From Acidobacteriota bacterium (lineage in GTDB: Bacteria > Acidobacteriota > Thermoanaerobaculia > Multivoradales > JAHZIX01), in contig JAXHTF010000031.1 of NCBI GenBank assembly GCA_034211275.1, forward strand, positions 1 to 47,778: 47,778 bases of DNA. The letters are read 5' to 3'. Shown in pieces: positions 7,972 through 17,590 of this stretch (its first letter is position 1; each line of letters begins with the position of its first letter). The translations under genes were made by a program, and so were the position numbers. The notes under the pieces were generated by a model. That model saw only the letters and a list, made by a program, of their open reading frames with translations. It did no database searches and was not told the DNA's origin.

Positions 7972-10900
7972 TCATTCCTCGGCCCATCGGCGCTCGGCCT
8001 CGTCGAGGGCCCGGCACAGGGTCCGCGCCACTTCCTCCACGTGGGGCTCCATCACCAGGCTGAAGTGATCTCCGGGGATGGAGTAGACGTCGACGCCTCC
8101 CGCCGCCAGCTCGCCCCAGCCCAGGGTCGGGTCCGGGGGTTCCTCGTCCGTAGGGGTCGAGAAGAGAGCCACTCGCCCGCCATAGGGATGACGGCCGTAG
8201 GAGGCGGAAGCGAAGCCGGTCTTCTGGTAGACGTCGATGTAGCGGAAGGCATCCTGGTGGGTGAAACCCGGGGGCAGCGCCCCGCTCTTCATGCCCGCCT
8301 CCAACACGTAGCCCAATCGCTGGCGCGGCTCCAGGGCGAAGAGCTTGTCGGGCTCGATGGGAATCCCCAGCTCGCGGGCGATGCCGCCCTCGAAGCTGCC
8401 CTTGGACAGCTCCGCCTTGGCGGCCTCGGGGCTCGCTCCGGGGCTCGGTGCCGCGACGTCCAGGAGGCCGACGAAAGCCACCTCGTGCCCCTCGGCGGTG
8501 AGGATGCGGGCCATCTCATAAGCCACCAAAGAGCCCAGGGAGTAGCCCCCCAGCAGGTAGGGCCCCCGGGGCTGTAAGGCTAGGATCTCCGGCACGTAGC
8601 GCCGGGCCATGGTCTCGACGCTGCCCAGATACGCCGTGTCGCCGCCGCCGACCCAACCTTGGAGCCCATAGAACGGCCGCTGGCCGGCCATCAGCCGCGC
8701 CAGCCGCACCAGGCGAAAGACGTTGCCGCCGATGCCGTGGACGCAGTAGAAAGGCCGGGCGGGAAGGCTCTGGCCGCCCATGGCCACCAGCACGGAGGTC
8801 GAGCGCCCGCCCTCGCCGTCGAGGAGGCGGCCGAGCTCGGCGATGGTGGGGGCGCGGAAGAGGGTGGCCACCGGCAGATCCAGCTCCCAGCCGTTGCGCA
8901 CGTGGGTCATGACGTGGATGGCCAGCAGGGAGTGACCGCCGAGGGCGAAGAAGTCGTCGTGGACGCCCACTTCCTCGACCCCCAGGAGCTGACACCAGAG
9001 GGCCGCCAGGCGTTCCTCCGTCGGCGTCCGCGGCGCCACCCGCTCGTGGCCCAGGTCGCCGCGGCCGGGCACCGGATCGGGCAGCCCCCGGCGGTCCAGC
9101 TTGCCGTTGGCGGAGAGGGGCAGGGCGTCGAGGAAGACGTAGTGGGCCGGGACCATGTACTCCGGGAGCTGAGCCTCCAGATAGGCCCGCAACGACGCCG
9201 GAGCGGTCTCCTCCCGCACCACCAGATAGGCCACCAGCCGCAGATCCCCGCCGTCCCCAACGGAGCGCGCCAGCACCACCGCCTCCCGCACCGCCGGATG
9301 AGCGGTGAGCGCCGACTCGATCTCCCCCAGCTCGATGCGAAAGCCGCGGATCTTGACCTGGAAGTCGATGCGCCCCAGGTATTCCACCGCGCCGTCGGTG
9401 TCGTGGCGCACCAGGTCACCGGTGCGGTAAGCCCGGGCGCCGGGCTCCTTCCCCCAGGGATCGGGCACGAAGCGCTCGGCGGTGAGGGCCGGCCGGCCGA
9501 GATAGCCGCGGGCCAGCCCCACCCCCGCCAGCAGCAGCTCCCCCGGGGCGGCGGGCAGGGCCAGGGCACCTTCCCGATCCACCACCCGCAGCCCGAGGTT
9601 GGCGATGGGCCGGCCGATGGGAAGCCGCTGCTCCCCCCGGCGGCAGCGCCAGCGGGTGACGTCCACCGCCGCCTCGGTGGGACCGTAGAGATTGTCCAGC
9701 GCCGCCGGCGAGGCCTCCAGGAAGCGCTGCGCCAGCTCCAGCGGCAAGGCCTCGCCGCTACACACCACCTGGCGCAGCCGCTGGACCCGCTCCACCGGCT
9801 GTTCGAGGAAGAGCTGCAGCATGGAGGGCACGAAATGGACGACGGTGACGCCGGCGTCGGCCATCAGCTCCAGCAGATAGGCGGCGTCCTTGTGGCCCTC
9901 GGGCCGCGCCAGCACCATCTCGGCGCCGGTGATCAGCGGCCAGAACAGCTCCCACACCGAAACGTCGAAGGTGAAGGGGGTCTTCTGCAACACCCGGTCG
10001 CCGGGCCCCAGCTCGTAGGCCGCCTGCATCCAGCGCAGGCGGTTGACGATGCCCCGGTGGCTGTTGAGCACCCCCTTGGGCTTGCCGGTGGAGCCGGAGG
10101 TGTAGATGGCGTAGGCGCCGTGACGAGCATCGAGAAGACGACCGGCGTCCGGCCCGGCTTCGACGGAGCTCTCATCCACCGCGGCTGCTCCTTCGGGCAA
10201 CCCGCCATCAACGGCCAGGATGCACAAACCGGCGGCACCCGGCGGGGCTGAAGCCTCCGGCTGCGTGAGCTCTTCCAGCGAGGAGAGCCAGCGCTCCTGG
10301 GTCAAGACCCAGGCCGCGGAAGAGCTTCCCCCATCCGAAGCATTCAGCAGCGAATCCTGCAACATGAAGCGCAGCCGCTCCGGCGGGAGCCGCGGATCCA
10401 CGGGCACGTAGAAGGCACCGGCGGCGAGCACTGCCAGCAGAGCCACCGGGAGCTCCAGGCTGCGGTCCATGCACACCGCCACCGGCGTCTCCGGCCCGAC
10501 GCCCCGCTCCGCCAAATAGGCGGCGAGGTGGTGGGCGCGGCGCAGCAGCTCGCCGTAGGTCAAGGTCTCGCCCTCGAAGCGCAACGCCGTCGCCTCCGGA
10601 GTGCGCTGGGCCTGGAGGGCCACCAGCTGATGCAGGCAGGGATCCGCCGGTGCTTCGTCCACCGCTGAGCCCACCGCCGAGAAATCCCGGACGGTGTCGT
10701 TCCACTCGCTCAGGAGCTGTTGCCGCTGAGCCGGCGAGTGAACGTCCAGCGCCGCCAGGGGCAGCTCCGGATGCTCCGCCAGAGCGTGCAACATGCGCAC
10801 GAAAAGCTCCACCCAGCGGCGAGCGGTCACCGCGTCGAAAAGATCCGACGAATATTCCAACACCGCCGTGGGAATCCCCTGCTCCCGACGCACGAAGAGC

Positions 10901-13900
10901 TCGAGGTCGAGGCGGGAAGTCTGGTTGTAGAGCTTCCAGGGCTTGACCGCGAGGCCCTCCAGGACCAGGGACGGCATGGGGTCGTCGAGGAGCTGGAAGC
11001 TGACCTGGTAGAGGGGATTGCGGCTCTGGTCCCGGCGCTCTACCAGCTCCTCCACCAGGCGGCCGAAAGGCAGGTCCTGGTGGGCGTAGGCGCCGAGGGT
11101 CGCGTCGCGCACCCGGGCCACCACGTCGCCACCAGTAAGGCTTCCAGTGAGGCCTCCAATGGCAGCCCCCGTGGAGTCCTCATCGACATCCCGCCTCGCC
11201 GCCGCGAAGTCCAACCGTGCCGCCACGGTGTTGACGAAGCAGCCGGCGATCTCTTCGAGCTCGCGCTGGCGGCGGTTGACCACCGGCAGACCGACGACCA
11301 GGTCCCGCTGGCCCGAGAGGCGGACCAGCAGGGCGACGAAGGCTCCCATGTAGACCATGAACGGTGTCGCCCCGAGGCGGCGGGCCAGGTGTTCCACCGC
11401 CGCCGTGGCCTCCAGCGGCCGGCGCACCACCCCGCCCTCGAAGCTCGGCGCCGGGGGCCGGGGGCGGTCCAGGGGCAGCTCCAAGGCCTCCGGCGCCCCC
11501 GCCAGGGTCTCGCGGAAATAATCCAGCGCGCCATCCAGAAGCCCCTCCGCCTCCACCCGCCGCTGCCAGACGGCGAAGTCGCCGAAGCTGGGGGTCGGCG
11601 GTGGCGGCAGCACGGAGGAGGACTCCCCGGCGCAGAGTGCGGAGTAGGCCCGGCGCAGATCCCGGCGCACCAGGCCGAGGGTCCAACCGTCGCTGATCAG
11701 ATGATGGGTGTCGAGGAAGAGGGCTCCCTGGTCGTCTCCCGCACCTCCTCCGGGAAACTCGACGACGAGCCCGCGCACCAGCGGCCCGGCGGCGAGGTCC
11801 GGCGGCTGCCGTCCCGCCGCCCGCAGCAGCCTCTCCGCCGTCGGCTCCGCATCGGAGCCAAGACCGCGCAGGTCGATCCAGCGGAGGGTTTCCAGCGGCT
11901 CGTCGTGCACCTGCTGACGAGCCTCGCTGCCCGCCTCAGAGCTCTCCACCACCGTCGTCCGCAGCGCCTCGTGGCGTCGCAGCACCGCTTCGAAGGCTCG
12001 GTCGAGGGCACCGCGGCGCAGGCGGCCGGCGAAGCGATGGACGTAGGGCAGGCGATAGAAAGGACTCTCCGGCGCCAGCCGCTGCAGGATGTAGAAGCCC
12101 TGCTGATTCCACGACAGCGGCGCCGGCCCCTCCTCCCGGCGCGGCTCCACCGGCGGTAGCTGGGCGCCGTGGCCCGCCCGCAGGGCCGTCTCGAATCGCT
12201 GAGCCAGGGCGCGCACGGTGGGTGCTTCGAAGATGTCCCGGACGCTCAGCTCCACCCCCAGGCGGTCGCGCACCCGGGCCACCAGCTGCACCGCCAGCAG
12301 GGAGTGGCCGCCGAGGGCGAAAAAGTCATCCCCGGTGCCGGTCACCGCCGCCGCGCCGAAGACCTCTCGGAAGATCTCCAACAGCAGCTGCTCCGCCGGA
12401 GTCGTGGGCTCGGTGCCAGCCAAATCCTCGCCAGCCTCGGTCTGGGGCATCGGCAGGGCGCGGCGGTCGAGCTTGCCGCTGGGGGTCTTGGGGAAGGCTC
12501 CCAGGGCCACCAAGGCCGCCGGCACCATGGGCTCCGGCAGGCGCCCCTGGAGCTGCCGCAGTAGCGCCCGATCTAGCTCCTGGGCCTTCGCCGAGGGATC
12601 CACCGCTCCCTCCGCGGGCACCCAATAGCCCACCAGCCGCCGGTGTCCCGGGGTGTCCTCCCGCACCATCACCACCGCCGAATCCACCTCCGGGCACTCC
12701 TCCAGGGCGGCGGCGACCTCTCCCGGCTCGATGCGGTAGCCGCGGATCTTCACCTGGTCGTCGGCCCGGCCCAGGAAGTCGAGGGCTCCGTCCTCGCGCC
12801 AGCGAGCGCGATCGCCGGTGCGGTAGAGGCGGGCCCCGGAAACGCCGGAGAAGGGATCCGGAACGAAGCGCTCAGCGGTCCACCCCGGCCTGCCGAGATA
12901 GCCCCGGGCGAGACCGGCGCCCCCCAGCAGCAGCTCCCCCGGCACGCCGATGCCGGCGGCGGCGCCCCAGGCGTCGGCGACATAGGCCCGGTGGCCGGAG
13001 ATGGGGCCGCCCACCGGCGGCAGGTCGGGCAGCTCCGAGGCCTCCCCCGACTGGGTCCAGGCGGTGGTGACATGGCTCTCCGACGGACCGTATTGGTTGT
13101 GCAGCCGGCAGCCGGGCATGCTCTCCAGCCAGCGCCGGAGGACCGTCCCGACCCGCAGCTGCTCGCCGGCGGTGATCAGATGCCGCAGTGCCTCCAGCGG
13201 TGGCCGGTGGGCCCCCGCCAGAGCCAGAGCCTGCAGCGCCACGAAGGGCAGGAAGAGGCGCTCCACCGCCTCCCGCCGCAGGTGGTCCAGGAGCCGCGCG
13301 GGGTCGGTGCGCAGCTCCTCGTCCACCAGCACCAGCGTCCCGCCGGCGGCGAAGGTGGCGAACATCTCCTGGAACGAAACGTCGAAGGAGAGGGCGGCGA
13401 ATTGCAGCGTCGGGCCGCGGCTCTCGGGAGTGGAGAGGTTGTTTTGCCAGAGCACCAGGTTGGCCAGGGCCCCGTGGGAGAGGGCGACCCCCTTGGGCCG
13501 GCCGGTGGAACCGGAGGTGAAGATGACGTAGGCCAGAGCCTCGGGGTGCACCGTCAAAGACGCCAGCCCCGCATCGAGCCGCCGGCGCTGATCGGGGCTC
13601 GGAGCCGCTTCTCCTGAGCTGGGGAACAGCACCGTCGTCCCGGCGTCCGTGAAGCTCTGCAGGAGCCCCTCCTGCTCCTTCTCCGGCGACACCTCCTCCG
13701 GCGATCCCTCCTCCGGCAGCGCCACCACCGCCGCCAGGCCGGCGTCGGCGGCCATCCCGCGGAGCCGCTCCTCGGGATAGGCGGGGTCCAGGGGCACGTA
13801 GGTCGCACCGGCCCGCAGCACCGCCAGCACGGCGACCACCTGGTCCGGTCCCCGGGGTAGGAGGATGCCCACCCGGTCCTCGGCCTCCACCCCCGCGGAA

Positions 13901-16900
13901 CCCAAAGCAACGGCCAGCGCCGCCGAGCGCTCCTCCAACTCCCCGTAGCTGATCTCCGTCTCGCGGTAGCGCAGCGCCGGGGCCGCCGGCGTCCGCCGAG
14001 CCTGATCGAGGAAGAAGGCGTGAGCCAGCTGCGGTCCGGCAACGCTCTCCGGTCCTCGGCCGAAGTCTCCCAGGACCTGCTCTTCCTCCGCCGGCGTCAG
14101 AAGGGGCAGGGCTGCCAGAGACGCCGACGGCGCCGCGGCGACGGCCCGGGCCAGCCGTTCCAGGCGCTGGAGGAAGCGCGCCACGCTGGCGTGATCGAAG
14201 AGGTCCGCGGCGTATTCGAGGTATCCCCCGAGGTCGCCGCCATCCAGGGTGAGGGTGAGCTCGAGGTCGAGCTTGGCGGTGCCGTTGGACCGCCGTCGGC
14301 GGCGCACCGTCAGCCCGGAGAGATCCGGTAGCGGCTCCGGCGCCACCACCTGGAAGAGGACCTGGAAGAGAGGGTTGGCCCCCACCGGATGAGTCCCTGG
14401 CGGATGAGCCTCGATCCCGGCAGCACCGCCGCCGCGATGCCTTCCCGCCGCCGCGGCGAGCTGCGGGTAGGGAAGATCCTTCGAGCGCAGGGCTTCCAGC
14501 ACCTCGGCGCGAACCTCGTCGACCAGATCCCCGAAGCTCCCCGCCGCCGGCACCCAGGCGGGCACCACCAGCATGTTGACCAGATAGCCGGCGAGCTCCT
14601 GGTCGGCGCCTCCCACCCGCAGATCGGTGGGAGTGCCGACGGCGAAGCTCCGCTGCCCCGAGAGGCGCCCGAGGAAGAGCTGGAAGAGGGCCAGGAAGGT
14701 CATGTAGGGGGTCGCCCCCCGGGCCCGGCCGAGATCCACCAACCGGGTGGTGACCTCCTTGCCGAGCCAGCCTTGAAGCTCGAAGCGGCCACCGCGGAAG
14801 GTCGGCACCCCGGGGCGGGGCCGGTCCATCGGCAGCTCGAGGGCCGGAATCTCCGCCAGGCGATCGGCCCGGGCCTCGATGCCGGCGGCTTTCCCCGGAA
14901 GTCTCCCCTGCTCCCACAAGGCCCAATCCCCAAGCTCCAGCCCCAGCCCCAACCCTGGCTCGGTCGGCATGGGCGTGGCCCGTTCCAGAGCCCTTCCGTA
15001 GAGCTGACCCAAATCCCGGTGGTAGAGCACCTCGGAGGTTCCGTCCACGGCGGCGTGGTGGAAGGTCAGGAGCAGATGATGGCGGTCACCGCCGGGCAGG
15101 CGCAGGAGGGTGGCCCGCAGAGCCGTGGGAGCGTCCAGGGCCAGCGGCCGGGCTCCTTCCCGCCGGGACAGCGCTTCCCCTTCGCTCTCGGCGGCGGCGA
15201 CGGACAGGCGGGAAAGGTCCAGCGTGGCCAGCACGTGTTCCGGCGCCGGGGCGACGCTCTGCGCGGGTTCTCCCGTGGGTTCTCCATCAGCCTCGCCCTC
15301 GGACTCTGCTGCGATGCGGGTGCGCAGCGCCGGATGCCTCTCCACCAGGGCGGCGAGGGCCAGGTCGAGGGCTCGCAGGTCGAGGGCGCCCTCAAGGTCG
15401 AGAGCGTCGAGAACGTTGTAGGCGGCGGTGTCCGGATGGGCCTGCTCGAAGAGCCAGAGCTGGCGCTGGGAGGAGGTCACGGGCCAGGGACCGGCGCCGC
15501 CCCCCGCGGCCTCCCGATGCCCGGGCTTGGGACCGTCCTCGAATCGTTCCGCGGCTTCCAGCCAGGCCGCCAGCGCCCGCACCGTCGGATGCTCGAAGAC
15601 CGCCTCGGGAGGAACCCGCCGGCCGAGCTCGGCGCTCAGCTGCCGAGCCAGCCGCGGCGCCAGCAGGGAATGGCCACCAAGCTCGAAGAAATCGTCCTCC
15701 GGAGCCACGGCGTCGAGGCCCAGCACCTCGCACCAGGCTCGGGCGACGGTGGTTTCTGCCGCTCCTTCCAGCTCCGCCGAGCCTTCCAGCGCCATGGCGC
15801 CGGCCTCTCGGATCTTTCCCCGGCGAGGACTGGTCTTCCCCCGGCGAGAACTGGCCTGCCCCCGGCGAGGATTGGGCAGCGCGGCGCGGTCGACCTTGCC
15901 GTTGGGGGTTCGGGGCAATCGCTCCAGAGCCATCCAGGCCCCCGGCACCATGGGCTGGGGCAGGCGCTCCGCGAGGAAGGCACGCAGATCGGCGAGCCGC
16001 TCCTCCGGCGCCGCCACCCAGGCGGTGAGCATGGGTTCCCCGGCCACCGTCCGCACCCCCACCACCGCCTCCGCCACTTCCGGATGGCTCACCAGCGCCG
16101 CCTCGACCTCGCCGAGCTCGATGCGGAAGCCTCGGAGCTTGACCTGGTGATCCTTGCGCCCGCGAAAGTCGAGCCGCCCGTCGGGGCGGTGGCACACCAA
16201 ATCCCCGGTGCGGTAGAGCCTCGCGCCAGGCTCCTCGGCCAGCGGATCGGGACAGTAGCGCTCGGCGGTGAGGGCCGGGCGTCCCAGGTAGCCGCGGGTG
16301 ACGCCCCGACCGCCGAGGAAGAGCTCCCCCGGCTGACCAGGGGAGACGCCATCGAAGACCCTGCTGCCGAAAACCCCACTGCCGAAGACCCGGGCCACGG
16401 TGCCCGGCAAAGGCCGGCCGATGGCGGGCTCGATCCCCTGATCCAGCTCCTGGGGAACCACCTCCTCGGCGGTGGAGTAGGTCGTGTCCTCCGACGGGCC
16501 ATAGAGATTCAGCAACCGTACGCCGCCCGGGCCGGCGGCGCCGTGGACCGCTTCCGCCAGTCCGCGGCGCAGCGGCTCGCCGGCCAGCCCGACGACCCGC
16601 ACCGAATCCCCCAGGGGCCCCCGGCGGAGCAGCTCCCTCATGGCCGAGGGTACGGTGTTGATGAAGGTCACCCGATGCTCGGCGGGATGGCCGGAGAGAG
16701 CCAGGGCGCCGGCGGCCAGGACCACCCGCCCACCGCGGACCAGCGGCGCGAAGATCTCGAAAACCGAGAGATCGAAGCACACCGAGGTGACAGCGAACAT
16801 CACCGCCATCTCCCCGTCGTCGAAGGCCTGGAGGCTCCAATCGAGGCGCGCCCCGGCATTGGCGTGGGTCACCCCCACTCCCTTGGGCCGCCCGGTGGAA

Positions 16901-17580
16901 CCGGAGGTGTAGATCACATAGGCCAGCTCGCTGCCCAGGAAGCTTTCCCCGTTCTCCGGTGCCACGGCGGCGCCCTGCTCGGGATCGCCGTTGGCCGAGC
17001 CCTCTTCCGGCGGCTCTTCCGCATCGAGATCGAAGAGAAATCCGCGGCCGCCGGACTCGCCAGACAGCAGCCCCGAAGGCAGCAGAGCGGTCCGGGAGAG
17101 GACGCCGGCTACCGCCGAGTCTTGGAGCATGAAGCCCAGCCGCTCCCGCGGGTAGGCGGGATCCAGGGGAACGTAGGCGGCGCCGGTGCGCAGTACGGCG
17201 AGGAGCGCCACCACGAGATCCCGCGAACGCTCCAGGAGCACGCCGACGCGGTCCCCCGGCCCCGCCCCGAGAGCTTCCAGCCGCTGCGCCCACCGCGCCG
17301 AACGCTGGGCCAGCCGGGCGTAGGTGAGCACCCCCTTCGCATCCTCCACGGCCACCGCCTCCGGCGTCCGCCGGGCTTGTTCCAGCACCCGCTGGTGGAG
17401 AGCCAGGGCTGCCCCGGTGGATCCGCCCCCGAAGGTTCGGCTCCACTCCCAGCGCAGGGCGTGGGCCCGGGCCGGCGATATCTTCCCTTCCGCCGCGGCG
17501 CCGGAACCGGAATCGGTGGCCTCGGGATGAGGGGCCTCAGGATGAGGGGTCTCGGAATGGGCTGACGTTGGCTTGGCCAT
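7972..17580 (-). CDS. Trimodular NRPS, A-PCP-C-A-PCP-C-A-PCP-TE
   Basis: A 3202-residue synthetase that starts directly with an A domain, as an initiation module does. By residue: A1 about 55-560, PCP1 Ser near 637, C1 with HHAAVDG near 841, A2 about 1150-1660, PCP2 Ser near 1759, C2 with HHLISDG near 1958, A3 about 2260-2780, PCP3 Ser near 2883, TE with GGYSLG (Ser3014) and GDHF (His3172). All three LGGHS carrier sites, both C-domain HHxxxDG motifs and the TE Ser and His are intact. Codes read by eye: A1 DLFNGALTY (Ala-like), A2 DVQFIAQVT (Pro-like, weak), A3 DVWHVSLVD (Ser, good). Predicted product segment is Ala-Pro?-Ser. No epimerisation or methylation domain is seen. The ATG at 17580 lies 10 bases after the acylase stop with GAGG upstream, so the two genes are co-transcribed. 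The A1-PCP1 linker contains a 7-residue tandem repeat. Confidence 0.95.
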   Translation of the reverse strand: MAKPTSAHSETPHPEAPHPEATDSGSGAAAEGKISPARAHALRWEWSRTFGGGSTGAALALHQRVLEQARRTPEAVAVEDAKGVLTYARLAQRSARWAQRLEALGAGPGDRVGVLLERSRDLVVALLAVLRTGAAYVPLDPAYPRERLGFMLQDSAVAGVLSRTALLPSGLLSGESGGRGFLFDLDAEEPPEEGSANGDPEQGAAVAPENGESFLGSELAYVIYTSGSTGRPKGVGVTHANAGARLDWSLQAFDDGEMAVMFAVTSVCFDLSVFEIFAPLVRGGRVVLAAGALALSGHPAEHRVTFINTVPSAMRELLRRGPLGDSVRVVGLAGEPLRRGLAEAVHGAAGPGGVRLLNLYGPSEDTTYSTAEEVVPQELDQGIEPAIGRPLPGTVARVFGSGVFGSRVFDGVSPGQPGELFLGGRGVTRGYLGRPALTAERYCPDPLAEEPGARLYRTGDLVCHRPDGRLDFRGRKDHQVKLRGFRIELGEVEAALVSHPEVAEAVVGVRTVAGEPMLTAWVAAPEERLADLRAFLAERLPQPMVPGAWMALERLPRTPNGKVDRAALPNPRRGQASSRRGKTSPRRGKIREAGAMALEGSAELEGAAETTVARAWCEVLGLDAVAPEDDFFELGGHSLLAPRLARQLSAELGRRVPPEAVFEHPTVRALAAWLEAAERFEDGPKPGHREAAGGGAGPWPVTSSQRQLWLFEQAHPDTAAYNVLDALDLEGALDLRALDLALAALVERHPALRTRIAAESEGEADGEPTGEPAQSVAPAPEHVLATLDLSRLSVAAAESEGEALSRREGARPLALDAPTALRATLLRLPGGDRHHLLLTFHHAAVDGTSEVLYHRDLGQLYGRALERATPMPTEPGLGLGLELGDWALWEQGRLPGKAAGIEARADRLAEIPALELPMDRPRPGVPTFRGGRFELQGWLGKEVTTRLVDLGRARGATPYMTFLALFQLFLGRLSGQRSFAVGTPTDLRVGGADQELAGYLVNMLVVPAWVPAAGSFGDLVDEVRAEVLEALRSKDLPYPQLAAAAGRHRGGGAAGIEAHPPGTHPVGANPLFQVLFQVVAPEPLPDLSGLTVRRRRRSNGTAKLDLELTLTLDGGDLGGYLEYAADLFDHASVARFLQRLERLARAVAAAPSASLAALPLLTPAEEEQVLGDFGRGPESVAGPQLAHAFFLDQARRTPAAPALRYRETEISYGELEERSAALAVALGSAGVEAEDRVGILLPRGPDQVVAVLAVLRAGATYVPLDPAYPEERLRGMAADAGLAAVVALPEEGSPEEVSPEKEQEGLLQSFTDAGTTVLFPSSGEAAPSPDQRRRLDAGLASLTVHPEALAYVIFTSGSTGRPKGVALSHGALANLVLWQNNLSTPESRGPTLQFAALSFDVSFQEMFATFAAGGTLVLVDEELRTDPARLLDHLRREAVERLFLPFVALQALALAGAHRPPLEALRHLITAGEQLRVGTVLRRWLESMPGCRLHNQYGPSESHVTTAWTQSGEASELPDLPPVGGPISGHRAYVADAWGAAAGIGVPGELLLGGAGLARGYLGRPGWTAERFVPDPFSGVSGARLYRTGDRARWREDGALDFLGRADDQVKIRGYRIEPGEVAAALEECPEVDSAVVMVREDTPGHRRLVGYWVPAEGAVDPSAKAQELDRALLRQLQGRLPEPMVPAALVALGAFPKTPSGKLDRRALPMPQTEAGEDLAGTEPTTPAEQLLLEIFREVFGAAAVTGTGDDFFALGGHSLLAVQLVARVRDRLGVELSVRDIFEAPTVRALAQRFETALRAGHGAQLPPVEPRREEGPAPLSWNQQGFYILQRLAPESPFYRLPYVHRFAGRLRRGALDRAFEAVLRRHEALRTTVVESSEAGSEARQQVHDEPLETLRWIDLRGLGSDAEPTAERLLRAAGRQPPDLAAGPLVRGLVVEFPGGGAGDDQGALFLDTHHLISDGWTLGLVRRDLRRAYSALCAGESSSVLPPPPTPSFGDFAVWQRRVEAEGLLDGALDYFRETLAGAPEALELPLDRPRPPAPSFEGGVVRRPLEATAAVEHLARRLGATPFMVYMGAFVALLVRLSGQRDLVVGLPVVNRRQRELEEIAGCFVNTVAARLDFAAARRDVDEDSTGAAIGGLTGSLTGGDVVARVRDATLGAYAHQDLPFGRLVEELVERRDQSRNPLYQVSFQLLDDPMPSLVLEGLAVKPWKLYNQTSRLDLELFVRREQGIPTAVLEYSSDLFDAVTARRWVELFVRMLHALAEHPELPLAALDVHSPAQRQQLLSEWNDTVRDFSAVGSAVDEAPADPCLHQLVALQAQRTPEATALRFEGETLTYGELLRRAHHLAAYLAERGVGPETPVAVCMDRSLELPVALLAVLAAGAFYVPVDPRLPPERLRFMLQDSLLNASDGGSSSAAWVLTQERWLSSLEELTQPEASAPPGAAGLCILAVDGGLPEGAAAVDESSVEAGPDAGRLLDARHGAYAIYTSGSTGKPKGVLNSHRGIVNRLRWMQAAYELGPGDRVLQKTPFTFDVSVWELFWPLITGAEMVLARPEGHKDAAYLLELMADAGVTVVHFVPSMLQLFLEQPVERVQRLRQVVCSGEALPLELAQRFLEASPAALDNLYGPTEAAVDVTRWRCRRGEQRLPIGRPIANLGLRVVDREGALALPAAPGELLLAGVGLARGYLGRPALTAERFVPDPWGKEPGARAYRTGDLVRHDTDGAVEYLGRIDFQVKIRGFRIELGEIESALTAHPAVREAVVLARSVGDGGDLRLVAYLVVREETAPASLRAYLEAQLPEYMVPAHYVFLDALPLSANGKLDRRGLPDPVPGRGDLGHERVAPRTPTEERLAALWCQLLGVEEVGVHDDFFALGGHSLLAIHVMTHVRNGWELDLPVATLFRAPTIAELGRLLDGEGGRSTSVLVAMGGQSLPARPFYCVHGIGGNVFRLVRLARLMAGQRPFYGLQGWVGGGDTAYLGSVETMARRYVPEILALQPRGPYLLGGYSLGSLVAYEMARILTAEGHEVAFVGLLDVAAPSPGASPEAAKAELSKGSFEGGIARELGIPIEPDKLFALEPRQRLGYVLEAGMKSGALPPGFTHQDAFRYIDVYQKTGFASASYGRHPYGGRVALFSTPTDEEPPDPTLGWGELAAGGVDVYSIPGDHFSLVMEPHVEEVARTLCRALDEAERRWAEE
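15821..15883 (-). repeat. Three 21-base direct repeats in the A1-PCP1 linker
   Basis: The block CGGCGAG recurs at 15821, 15842 and 15863, giving three imperfect 21-base units. They encode basic heptads of the form RRGQASS, RRGKTSP, RRGKIRE. The position is the inter-domain linker of the trimodular NRPS, so length change here is probably tolerated. Confidence 0.75.
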
Positions 17581-17590
17581 GGCTTCATCC

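Noticed and set aside
5572-8577. 1001-codon open frame on the + strand
   Set aside because: Antisense to A-PCP-TE and the TE of the trimodular NRPS; no motif and no sensible start region.
14389-17565. 1058-codon open frame on the + strand
   Set aside because: It is antisense to the conserved first modules of the trimodular NRPS, has low-complexity Gly/Arg/His/Gln-rich translation and no recognisable domain: a high-GC shadow.
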